Shown: piece by piece, positions 1 to 7,529 of the stretch
How the letters are laid out: every line of letters starts with the position of its first letter
Numbering within the stretch: position 1 is the first letter of the stretch
Assembly (NCBI RefSeq): GCF_000286955.2
Contig: NZ_AJYK02000099.1
Location: forward strand, 1-36,375
Source of the DNA: Vibrio rumoiensis 1S-45
GTDB taxonomy: Bacteria > Pseudomonadota > Gammaproteobacteria > Enterobacterales > Vibrionaceae
Reading direction: 5' to 3'
DNA length: 36,375 nucleotides
Position numbers and translations under genes: made by a program
The notes under the pieces: generated by a model
The model's database searches: none
The model's input: the letters and a program-made list of their open reading frames with translations, nothing else
Told to the model about the DNA's origin: nothing

Positions 1-122
1 TTTACCTGATGTACTGTATATGATGCTTTTTTATTTTTTAACTTTCTTTTTACTACATATAAGGATACAGCAGCTTCTTTCCAATGTTCTTTCTTTAATT
101 CTTTTAACATTTTATTTTTCAT
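1..122 (-). CDS. N-terminal fragment of an unknown defence-island gene (possible KwaB), cut by the window edge
   Basis: An open frame starts at ATG 122-120 and runs off the left edge without a stop (40 codons seen). The start lies one base after the TAA of the membrane-protein gene upstream (TAATATG), with a TAAGG ribosome site 7 bases before it, so the two are probably translationally coupled. The visible peptide is lysine-rich and begins MKNKMLKELKKEHWKEAA, then SLYVVKRK. It is too short for firm family assignment. A downstream partner of a small multi-pass membrane protein in a defence island fits KwaB of Kiwa, but this rests on layout and general resemblance only. I am fairly sure it is a real gene and unsure of its identity. 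Confidence 0.55.
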   Translation of the reverse strand, partial: MKNKMLKELKKEHWKEAAVSLYVVKRKLKNKKASYTVHQV

Positions 123-123
123 A

Positions 124-678
124 TTAAACCTTAGGATTCCTTTCTGTAATGATGAAAAGCCTCTCAGATAGCTCAATCATCCGGCATTGCTCATTGACCA
201 TTAATCGTGGTGACTTAACTAAACAAAAGTCTTGATATTGCTTATTATTTCGTTGATAAGTAACCTCATATAAATTATAACCCACTATAGCTAATATAGG
301 ATTAATGAAGATATTATGCGTCTTAAGTGTTAATACAAACATCATTAACATAAAAAATAAAAAACTTAACAGTAAATTAGTGTTATCTAAGTCCATTACA
401 AAGAAGGATATCATGTAAGGAATGCTGTAATTCACCAGCTCACCAGAACGATTAGATATATCAATCACATTTACGGGAGGGCTTGAAGTTTTGATACAAT
501 TAACGGCGACAATCACAACAACACAACTTAATACCGCAAAGCCAAGTAAACTAAAAACTATAAGAGCATGCTCAAACTTCCATGTATCAAAGTTAAAATC
601 CTGTATCGCCAATATTATCGCTAATGGTGAATAAGCACTTAAAAATATAAAAATAGAAGAAATAAGTCTTAATTTCAT
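124..678 (-). CDS. Small multi-pass inner-membrane protein, possible KwaA-like defence protein
   Basis: 184 residues, mostly hydrophobic. I see membrane segments at about 5-26, 35-62, 84-98 and 101-120, plus a weaker one at about 123-140 containing INPILAIVGYN, followed by a soluble tail of about 40 residues. There are no catalytic motifs. It lies 62 bases after hsdS on the same strand and is followed one base after its stop by another gene, so it looks like the first gene of a pair appended to the restriction operon. The size, four or five membrane segments and the coupled partner resemble Kiwa KwaA, but I cannot confirm homology; a phage-exclusion or other membrane effector is equally possible. 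The ATG at 678 has no clear ribosome site. It sits just after a 12-codon mini-frame that does have one, so reinitiation is possible. Confidence 0.6.
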   Translation of the reverse strand: MKLRLISSIFIFLSAYSPLAIILAIQDFNFDTWKFEHALIVFSLLGFAVLSCVVVIVAVNCIKTSSPPVNVIDISNRSGELVNYSIPYMISFFVMDLDNTNLLLSFLFFMLMMFVLTLKTHNIFINPILAIVGYNLYEVTYQRNNKQYQDFCLVKSPRLMVNEQCRMIELSERLFIITERNPKV

Positions 679-687
679 AATGAGAAC

Positions 688-726
688 TCACAACTTATAA
701 GTGACGTTTAATTTTAAATCGCTCAT
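688..726 (-). CDS. Possible 12-codon leader frame upstream of the membrane protein
   Basis: ATG at 726-724 follows a strong AAGGGG ribosome site and reads MSDLKLNVTYKL then TGA (690-688). The TGA lies 9 bases before the ATG of the membrane-protein gene and in the same frame. It could be a leader peptide that delivers ribosomes to a weak start, the remnant of a longer N-terminus broken by a nonsense change, or chance. The nine bases TTATGAGCG at its start also occur at the hsdM/hsdS junction. Confidence 0.25.
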   Translation of the reverse strand: MSDLKLNVTYKL

Positions 727-740
727 AACGCCCCTTCCAC

Positions 741-2015
741 TTAGCTCACCACTTGCTCAATGTCGCAGTCATCCGCTGTAACCAATTCACCACGAAAGGC
801 TTTAGCAAGGATAGATTGAGTGAGTTTATCTAAACGGGCTTTCGCGGCTTGGTATTGTTTTTCGACGGTGTTGGCGTGTTCGAATAATTCAATAACCTTA
901 TTAGAGATTTCAACCTGTTCTTCTTTTGAAGGCAGAGTTATTGGGAACTTTCTCAAATTAGTCAGCGATACTGTTTTTTGAGCTGTTCCAGTTGCAATTT
1001 TCGAAGCATGTTTATAAATCTTTGGTGATTCAAGAAAAAGTTTTAGAAAATAGGGTTCTATGACTTTATCAATAGGTTTAATAATGGCTATATGTCTTTG
1101 AAAACAAAAATTATCACATGTATTTACTATCAATGGGATTCCAAATGAACCTGTCACAGTATATAAGATATCTCCCAGTTCTGGCTTTCGTATACTTTTC
1201 AAGGAATCATAATAATTCTGAGGAACCCAGCGGCTCACTGTACCAAAATTAATGTAGCCTCTACTAACATTTGAAATAACTAAAAAAGGTATACCTTTTT
1301 CCACTTTTGGTGGTGCTTGATGATCTCCATCAGATATACTTCTACAAACGTCTTTAAGTTCTATTTTCTGCCAACATTCAATTGCTACACCATTCTCCTC
1401 CCGCCACTCTTTCGTCAATTCACCAGAGGTTGCAGCGGCCAGCACTGATTGGCGGAAGCGTTTTAACAGCGTGGGGATTTTGTCAAGGCGAGCTTGGGCG
1501 GCATCGACTTTGGCGAGTACCGAATCGAGTTTATCGGCAATGCGTTTTTGTTGTGATTTAGATGCTAAAGGCAAAGTCAAATCAGCTAATTTTTTAGCAT
1601 TTACATTTTGTACTGCAACACCAGCAGCCTTCTCAGTAATTTGCTCCCAATACTCTCTCGAATTTAAAAAGTGAGATAAATACTTTGGTTCAATATTTCC
1701 ATTTGGCTCAAAGCGAATTAAATATGATGCAAAAACTGTATTAGCAGGAGGATTTTTAATTAAGGAGTGGAACCCAACCGAACCTGCACGCGAGATTACA
1801 ATGTCATTATTTTTCAATTGATACTTTGAAATAATAACAGGGTTTTCAACACAGTAAGGAACACTCTCCCAATTCACCTTTCCTGATGTTAAATCGGTTG
1901 TACGAAGATAGCGTACATTTCCTACTGCACTACTTTTTGTTGTATATCCATATTGAGGTTTAGAAGTTACATCTCCCAATCGAACGGTTTTCCACCCTTT
2001 CGGCAATGCGCTCAT
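741..2015 (-). CDS. hsdS: Type I restriction-modification specificity subunit HsdS
   Basis: 424 residues. HsdS sets the DNA target of the type I complex; one subunit joins two HsdM for methylation, with HsdR added for cleavage. The protein has the classic two-fold plan: target-recognition domain 1 (about 1-150), a conserved helical spacer (about 155-210, with QQKRIADKLD and LLKRFRQSVLAAA), target-recognition domain 2 (about 215-370) and a second helical repeat at the end (QYQAAKARLDKLTQSILAKAF). The bipartite target cannot be read from sequence. Its ATG overlaps the hsdM TGA by four bases (ATGA), which implies coupled translation. The recognition domains are visibly richer in A+T than the helical repeats, as expected for domain swapping. 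Both domains are intact, so the system should be functional. Confidence 0.95.
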   Translation of the reverse strand: MSALPKGWKTVRLGDVTSKPQYGYTTKSSAVGNVRYLRTTDLTSGKVNWESVPYCVENPVIISKYQLKNNDIVISRAGSVGFHSLIKNPPANTVFASYLIRFEPNGNIEPKYLSHFLNSREYWEQITEKAAGVAVQNVNAKKLADLTLPLASKSQQKRIADKLDSVLAKVDAAQARLDKIPTLLKRFRQSVLAAATSGELTKEWREENGVAIECWQKIELKDVCRSISDGDHQAPPKVEKGIPFLVISNVSRGYINFGTVSRWVPQNYYDSLKSIRKPELGDILYTVTGSFGIPLIVNTCDNFCFQRHIAIIKPIDKVIEPYFLKLFLESPKIYKHASKIATGTAQKTVSLTNLRKFPITLPSKEEQVEISNKVIELFEHANTVEKQYQAAKARLDKLTQSILAKAFRGELVTADDCDIEQVVS

Positions 2016-3520
2016 AACACCACCTCTTCATCGCCTTCCGATGCACCTAATTCGACCAGAATGGATTTTAAATCAGTGATGGCTCCTGCCAGCTCTTCAA
2101 TTGCTTCATTAATTAAAACATCTGGCTCTGGCAAGTTGGCGGCATCTTCAATACTGTCATCACGGATCCACGCCAGATCAAGCGAGTCTTCTTTAGCGGC
2201 AATCTCTTCACGGCTAAAGCAACGTAAACGACAGGTATCAACATCACCAACTTCACTACCGTTTTTGTGGTTGTCGATAAAGGATTGGCGCTTAGCTTCG
2301 TCAACTTGCGTTAAGTCACTGCCGACCGCTTGATAAAACTCATTAAAATGCGCTTTGGTTAATACGGTGCGTTTGCCAAATTGCGGCATGTTGGCACGCA
2401 TGTCATACACCCAGACGTTTTTGGTGTTGCCTTTGTCTTTGTTGATGTTGCTTGGCTTATCAAAAAACAGCACATTGGTCTTCACCCCAGCGGCGTAGAA
2501 AATGCCGGTCGGCAAACGCAAAATGGTGTGCAAGTTGCATTTTTCCATTAAATCGTTGCGGATTTTACGTCCGGTTGAGCCTTCAAATAATACGTTATCT
2601 GGCAATACCACCGCCGCGCGACCACCGGGTTTTAGCATGCTGTGATACATGGCATGCAAAAAGGCCAATTGTTTGTTTGAGGTGTAATGCACTAAGTCAT
2701 CACGCGTCGGCACGCCCCCACCTTGCTTGGTACCAAACGGCGGGTTAGCAAGAATTAAGCTGGCTTTAGGAAGTTGTTTACCTTCGTTGGAAAGCGTATC
2801 TCCGTAGAGCACGCCTGCATTATTATCATCGACCGCCAAATCGTGCAGCATCAGGTTCATCATCGCAAGGCGACGCGTATCAGGTACCAGTTCCATACCA
2901 AAGAAGGTTTTGTGTTGGTATTTGGAATATGCGGTATCAATCAGAGCACTAACATCGTGATGTTTTTCAATATAGTGATGCGCCGCAATTAAGAAGCCGC
3001 CCGTGCCTGCGGTTGGGTCGACAATCACATCATCGAGTGAAGGTTTCATCAATTCCACCATGGCTTCAATCAACACACGCGGCGTGAAGTATTGCCCTGC
3101 GCCGGATTTTTTCTCACTGGCGTTAATTTCTAATAACCCTTCGTACATATCGCCTAAGCCTTCTTGCTTAGCCGAGTACCAATCTAGGTTATCAATTTCG
3201 GTGACTAGTTTATTAAGCGTGGCGGGTTTACGAATACAGGTGGAAGCATCAGCAAAAATGGCTTTGGTGATCAGCGAGCCATGAGAGCCTAAGTGAATAA
3301 GCAGTTTTTTGTATTCTTCTAAACGCGTGGCGGCGTTAAAGCTTTCGATATCTGACCAGCGATACCCTTCTGGGATCAGCTCTTCTTGGCCGGTTTCTTC
3401 CACCATTTTTAGGAAGATCAAATAGGTTAATTCGTTTAAATACTCGTGGTATGTCACGCCATCATCACGCAATAAATTACATAAATTCCATAGTTTGTTG
3501 ATCAGATGTTGGGTGGTCAT
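2012..3520 (-). CDS. hsdM: Type I restriction-modification methyltransferase subunit HsdM
   Basis: 502 residues. An adenine-N6 DNA methyltransferase that with HsdS modifies host sites. An N-terminal helical HsdM domain (about 1-120, LWNLCNLLRDDGVTYHEY) precedes the catalytic domain. The S-adenosylmethionine motif is DPTAGTGGF at about 168-176 and the catalytic motif NPPF is at about 259-262, preceded by LILA. Length is normal for the family and nothing is broken. The ATG at 3520 has an AGGT ribosome site about 9 bases upstream. The stop overlaps hsdS. It is separated from hsdR by 180 bases containing palindromic repeats, so hsdM-hsdS may have its own promoter, which would let methylation precede restriction. 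Confidence 0.96.
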   Translation of the reverse strand: MTTQHLINKLWNLCNLLRDDGVTYHEYLNELTYLIFLKMVEETGQEELIPEGYRWSDIESFNAATRLEEYKKLLIHLGSHGSLITKAIFADASTCIRKPATLNKLVTEIDNLDWYSAKQEGLGDMYEGLLEINASEKKSGAGQYFTPRVLIEAMVELMKPSLDDVIVDPTAGTGGFLIAAHHYIEKHHDVSALIDTAYSKYQHKTFFGMELVPDTRRLAMMNLMLHDLAVDDNNAGVLYGDTLSNEGKQLPKASLILANPPFGTKQGGGVPTRDDLVHYTSNKQLAFLHAMYHSMLKPGGRAAVVLPDNVLFEGSTGRKIRNDLMEKCNLHTILRLPTGIFYAAGVKTNVLFFDKPSNINKDKGNTKNVWVYDMRANMPQFGKRTVLTKAHFNEFYQAVGSDLTQVDEAKRQSFIDNHKNGSEVGDVDTCRLRCFSREEIAAKEDSLDLAWIRDDSIEDAANLPEPDVLINEAIEELAGAITDLKSILVELGASEGDEEVVL

Positions 3521-3635
3521 AATATTTACCTAGTTGGTGATGTTTCACAGGGCGAATATACTCTTCGTTCTTGGAGTACATATAGCCCTGTGATTGAGAA
3601 AAAAGAAAACGGATTATATACCCTTCTCACTTTCA

Positions 3636-3698
3636 TGTATTGAGAAATACAGGCCATGTGTTAGGAAATACAAGCGCTAATTCATGTATTTGTATATG
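3636..3698. promoter_or_regulatory. Repeated palindromic sites in the hsdR-hsdM gap
   Basis: TGTATTGAGAAATACA (3636-3651) is a perfect 6-bp inverted repeat with a 4-base spacer. A near copy, TGTGTTAGGAAATACA (3657-3672), starts exactly 21 bases later, about two helical turns, so both would lie on the same DNA face. A further TGTATT half-site starts at 3685. The block lies 116 bases upstream of hsdM. The stems are A+T-rich with no T-run, so this is not a terminator. It looks like an operator for a dimeric regulator; which one is not known. Confidence 0.45.
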
Positions 3699-3700
3699 GA

Positions 3701-6700
3701 TTAGGCACTTTGATTTTTTGTCCATAATGCGCGGTTAAATTCGGCTAGCACATCCGTCACGGGTTGATCGAATAATTTGTTAGCACGGCTAATACCACCA
3801 AGCCTTTGTTTAAAAATACCTTCATTCAAGTTTGATTCATCGACAATGATGTTGGCTTTCATCTGTTTGGCAATGGTGTTCAACCACTCTTTTTGCGGCG
3901 TTTTCCACGGCTGGCGAGCGAGGATGTTTTCTAGAGCTTTATCGACGCGCTGCTCATAAGGCATTAACGCTTCACCTAATGCAGCTTGGCGAATAAAACC
4001 AATGATTCGAGCTGCGATTTCTTCGTTTTTCACTTCTTTCCACGCCACTTTTAAATCTTCTTCACGAAACTCGTTTTTTTCCAATTCCAACGCGAGAGTT
4101 TTAAGATCTTCTCGGGTTAATTCCCAAGGGCGTTGGATCACGGTTTGAATACCGATCATACGGTTGCTATTGGCATTAATATAATCTTTAAATGCCGTGA
4201 GGTAATCTTCTGGCTTGGCTGATTTTCCATAACCTGTGGTGATTTCAACAAAGTCATCGTCATGCTCTGAAATTACAACCGTTTTCGCTCCACGGCCACC
4301 TTGCACTTTCATATCTAATAATTCACCTAAACCTGGATGTTCAGTAAACCATTGTGCGACGGTTTCAGGCTTCATTTGTTTGAGCTGTTTAGCAAAACCC
4401 TCTGGTGGCTGGCCTGTTATACGCTCAAATTCATCTTCTTGTACTGGAGATAAATGCCTTTTCTTACTTTGCAATTTGGCGATAAATTGCTCTTTTGCCA
4501 GCGTTTGCAACTTAAGATCATCATTGGTTGTGATTTCTTGTTCAAGCTCGGTGAAAGTAATATTCACGTTGGTGACGACCGGCTTCATGCTGCTGACTTT
4601 TTCGAGCTGTTTGTAGATGTCAACCGCATCAAAAATACGAAAACGTTCTTTGCCAATATCATCACAACGACGTGTCGCACGGCCTAGCATTTGTTCAAAC
4701 AGGATTCGGCTATTCACTCGACGTAAAAACACCAAGTTACAAATCGCAGGCACATCGATACCTGTGGTGAGCAAATCGACGGTTACGGCAATGTTTGGCA
4801 AGCGATCGTTTTTATAGCTAAGAATTTTTTCTAACGGTTTATCAGACGCACCGGTGATTTTTTGAATTGCGTCATCTTCAATTTCACCATGATAGGCTTC
4901 ACACGCCTCTTTGAGCGCTTCGACCACTTCATCGGCGTGTTTGTCGGTGACACAAAAGATTAACGATTTTTCTTGTGAGTATGGGTTTAATGAATCGGAC
5001 TCAATCAGCCATTTACACACGGTTTTGGTGAATGCAGGTGCAACCACTTTGCGGTTAAACTCTGAGACATCAAAATTCAATTCATCCGGCGTGTTAATTA
5101 AATCAATTTGCTGTGTTTGAGGATCGTAGACTTGTACCTCATCGTTAATTTGATAATTAATGCCTTCGGTGTTGAGTTTGGTATGAATACGAACAGGCGG
5201 TAAATGATCCACTAGGTAACCATCTAATACCGCTTCGGTATAGCTATAAGTAAATACCGGATCACCAAAAATTTCTTTGGTATGCAAGGCTGGCGTTGCC
5301 GTTAAACCGACTTTAAAAGCATCGAAGTATTCAATCACTGCACGATATTTAGAGACATAATCATCTTGATCGCGAAACTGCACTTCGGTATCACTCAATT
5401 CTCGGTCTAATAAATAACCACGGTGACATTCATCCACCACTATGCAGTCGTACTGACCGACGCCCGGCTTAACGCCATTTTCAGATGGATACATGATACG
5501 TTTCACCAAGCCTTGAACAGTGGCGATATGCACTTTGGTGTCTTCTTCTGGGTACGGTGTGGTTTGCTTTTTCTTCGGATCAATGCCTAATACTTCAAAG
5601 GTGTCGGCGAAGGTATTGAGGTTTTCCATTCGCACTTCATCAAAATCTGTGGTGGCTTGTGCGCCCAAAGCACTTCGGTCGACCAAAAACAAAATGCGGC
5701 GAAAACGCTGTGCTTTTAGTAAGCGATACACAAGCGCAATACAGGTTTTGGTTTTACCGGTTCCGGTAGCCATGGCGACCATCGCGGTACTTTTGCCTTG
5801 CTTGATCGCTTGTTCAATGTTCAAAATGGCGGTTTTCTGATAATCACGCAGCTTTAGCTCGTAGTCAAAGCCCATGTCATCAAGTTCAGCATTGGCCTTT
5901 TGTGGCGTTTGGCGTAAATAACTTTTGATTTCTTCTGGCGTGTACCAACCTTTTAAGGCTTTGCGGCGGTTGGTGCTTTCGCGTACATCTAAAAACCAAA
6001 TACCACTTTCTTGCTCAAACTGCTTTAAATAGGCTCGGCCGTTAGTCGCAAAAGTCAACGGTGCTCGATATTCGCCATATTGTGTGACTTCAACATTTTC
6101 TGGTAATTGGTGAATACCACGCGCATAACGTTTAGCTTGATCAATCGCCCCATAGACATTTTTAGCGTTTCGCTTAGCTTCGATGGTGGCAACCAGTGTC
6201 ATTCCCATAAATAGCGCATAATCAGCGGGACCAGATTCCGTCGGCCATTCCGCTATTGCTTGGTTTAGGTTGGGTTGTGGTCTTGTGCCTTTGGAATAAC
6301 GTCGGTTTGGTGTATCCGCTTTCCAGCCTGCATCATTAAGTTGCTGATCAATAATCGCGCGCGTTTCCTGCTCATCCATTTCAAAATAGGACTTTTCAAT
6401 ACGCTGGATTTCGGCGGCTTGCTGTTCTTTTGGTTGTGCTTGGAATTGAGCAAAATACTGAATATTCGCTTCATCCATTTTGGCGCGATAAGTAATTAAT
6501 GTTTGCTCTTGTTCTTCTGCAATGTCTTTCCAAACCGCTTGATCTTGAGCCATTTTATCAGCACGAGCTTGCTCTGCTTGTGCTTTTTCTGCTTCGATTT
6601 TGCTCAGTTCTTCTGCGGTTTTCAGTCGGTCTTGTGCCCTTTGAGACTCTACTGCCAGCTGCGCGTATTTCTCTTCAAGTTCACGGACATATTCAGAAGG

Positions 6701-7129
6701 GTCTTGAGGTTTAATAAATTTTTCGATTGTAAACCCTTTGGCTTTTTCACCACCAAAGGTAATGTGAAACCAACTGGCCAGCGCATGCCCAATAATAAGG
6801 GCTTGCAGCGCATCGCGGTGGCTATTGCTGGTAAACGTATGAGTGGCGGTGTTACCTAGCTTACGAATGGTGTGAAAGGCTTCTCTTACGTTTTCATCTA
6901 AACGGAGGGTGTAATCTAAATCTTTAAGTAAATCGATTTGTTTTACATCTCGGCCAAATTCAACACCGACTCTCGCGGCAATCGTTTGAGCTAACGCCTC
7001 ACCAAGCTGACGAATTTTAATTAGTGCGGTATTTGGATCGGGAGAAAAATTGCGCTCAGCGCTTTCGGCAAGTTGAAACAAGCATTCATGATGATGCTTT
7101 AAAAACTCAAAGTTACTCCGATTCACCAT
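3701..7129 (-). CDS. hsdR: Type I restriction endonuclease subunit HsdR
   Basis: 1142 residues from the preferred start. HsdR translocates DNA and cleaves it when the complex meets an unmethylated target. Domains in order: DUF4145-type N-terminal region (about 5-130), a charged coiled coil (about 145-210), a PD-(D/E)XK nuclease with D near 303 and EAK near 317-319, then the helicase core with Walker A ATGTGK (about 454-459), DECH (about 566-569), motif III GLTATP and the motif VI region ending MLGRATRR, and an EcoEI-type C-terminal domain. I chose ATG 7129 (MVNRSNFEFL) because it has an AAGGA ribosome site 7 bases upstream and matches the usual HsdR start; the frame could begin at 7192 but lacks a site there. 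All catalytic motifs are present. It follows the CoiA-like gene on the same strand. Confidence 0.96.
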   Translation of the reverse strand: MVNRSNFEFLKHHHECLFQLAESAERNFSPDPNTALIKIRQLGEALAQTIAARVGVEFGRDVKQIDLLKDLDYTLRLDENVREAFHTIRKLGNTATHTFTSNSHRDALQALIIGHALASWFHITFGGEKAKGFTIEKFIKPQDPSEYVRELEEKYAQLAVESQRAQDRLKTAEELSKIEAEKAQAEQARADKMAQDQAVWKDIAEEQEQTLITYRAKMDEANIQYFAQFQAQPKEQQAAEIQRIEKSYFEMDEQETRAIIDQQLNDAGWKADTPNRRYSKGTRPQPNLNQAIAEWPTESGPADYALFMGMTLVATIEAKRNAKNVYGAIDQAKRYARGIHQLPENVEVTQYGEYRAPLTFATNGRAYLKQFEQESGIWFLDVRESTNRRKALKGWYTPEEIKSYLRQTPQKANAELDDMGFDYELKLRDYQKTAILNIEQAIKQGKSTAMVAMATGTGKTKTCIALVYRLLKAQRFRRILFLVDRSALGAQATTDFDEVRMENLNTFADTFEVLGIDPKKKQTTPYPEEDTKVHIATVQGLVKRIMYPSENGVKPGVGQYDCIVVDECHRGYLLDRELSDTEVQFRDQDDYVSKYRAVIEYFDAFKVGLTATPALHTKEIFGDPVFTYSYTEAVLDGYLVDHLPPVRIHTKLNTEGINYQINDEVQVYDPQTQQIDLINTPDELNFDVSEFNRKVVAPAFTKTVCKWLIESDSLNPYSQEKSLIFCVTDKHADEVVEALKEACEAYHGEIEDDAIQKITGASDKPLEKILSYKNDRLPNIAVTVDLLTTGIDVPAICNLVFLRRVNSRILFEQMLGRATRRCDDIGKERFRIFDAVDIYKQLEKVSSMKPVVTNVNITFTELEQEITTNDDLKLQTLAKEQFIAKLQSKKRHLSPVQEDEFERITGQPPEGFAKQLKQMKPETVAQWFTEHPGLGELLDMKVQGGRGAKTVVISEHDDDFVEITTGYGKSAKPEDYLTAFKDYINANSNRMIGIQTVIQRPWELTREDLKTLALELEKNEFREEDLKVAWKEVKNEEIAARIIGFIRQAALGEALMPYEQRVDKALENILARQPWKTPQKEWLNTIAKQMKANIIVDESNLNEGIFKQRLGGISRANKLFDQPVTDVLAEFNRALWTKNQSA

Positions 7130-7221
7130 GCCATTTCCTTTCTGATATAAGATCCAATACGTCTTTTTTATAATTTTACCAGAATAATGCAATCCCCCAA
7201 TTCGAACAAGGAGATAAGTAA

Positions 7222-7244
7222 GTATTTGATAGATAGATCAATAC
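7222..7244. promoter_or_regulatory. Imperfect inverted repeat upstream of hsdR
   Basis: GTATTTGAT (7222-7230) and ATCAATAC (7237-7244) form an imperfect inverted repeat around AGATAG, 93 bases upstream of the hsdR start. Read on the minus strand it contains TGTATTGA, the same eight bases that begin the palindrome upstream of hsdM. A shared operator for hsdR and hsdM is a reasonable guess, but with A+T-rich DNA chance is not excluded. Confidence 0.3.
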
Positions 7245-7280
7245 AAAAATGCATGATAAATAAAGAATTTATCGGTAACT

Positions 7281-7529
7281 TTATTCTGCTTGGTCTTCAC
7301 TGTATTTCTCTATATGAAGATTTAAAAAGTGCATACCTGCAGAGCTAATAACGTAATGCTTATCTCCACACAAATAGATGAAATTTCTATCCGCAAGGTA
7401 TGATAATGCTTTATCCCAACTTTCGATATTAACGGCCTGACGAATGTCATTGTATAAAGGCTGTTCGATCCTTGCTGTCTCGGTTTCCCAAATGCTAAGC
7501 GATGGAACTACCCATTTGGAAATGTAAGG
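7281..7529 (-). pseudogene. In-frame continuation of the CoiA-like gene beyond its amber stop
   Basis: Directly after the TAG at 7532-7530 the same frame stays open for 82 codons and ends at TAA 7283-7281. The peptide (starting PYISKWVVPSLSIWETE, ending SEDQAE) has normal composition, alternating hydrophobic and charged residues, and looks like a small winged-helix-type C-terminal domain. There is no usable start codon near its beginning; the only ATG is about 20 codons from the end. It is therefore best read as the former, or readthrough-expressed, C-terminus of the upstream protein. Confidence 0.6.

Noticed and set aside
4236..4687. Cysteine-rich open frames antisense to hsdR
   Set aside because: They are mirror frames of a certain gene with no ribosome sites or family motifs.
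7130..7192. 21-residue N-terminal extension of HsdR
   Set aside because: The start has no ribosome site and the extension is absent from usual HsdR starts; ATG 7129 has both.
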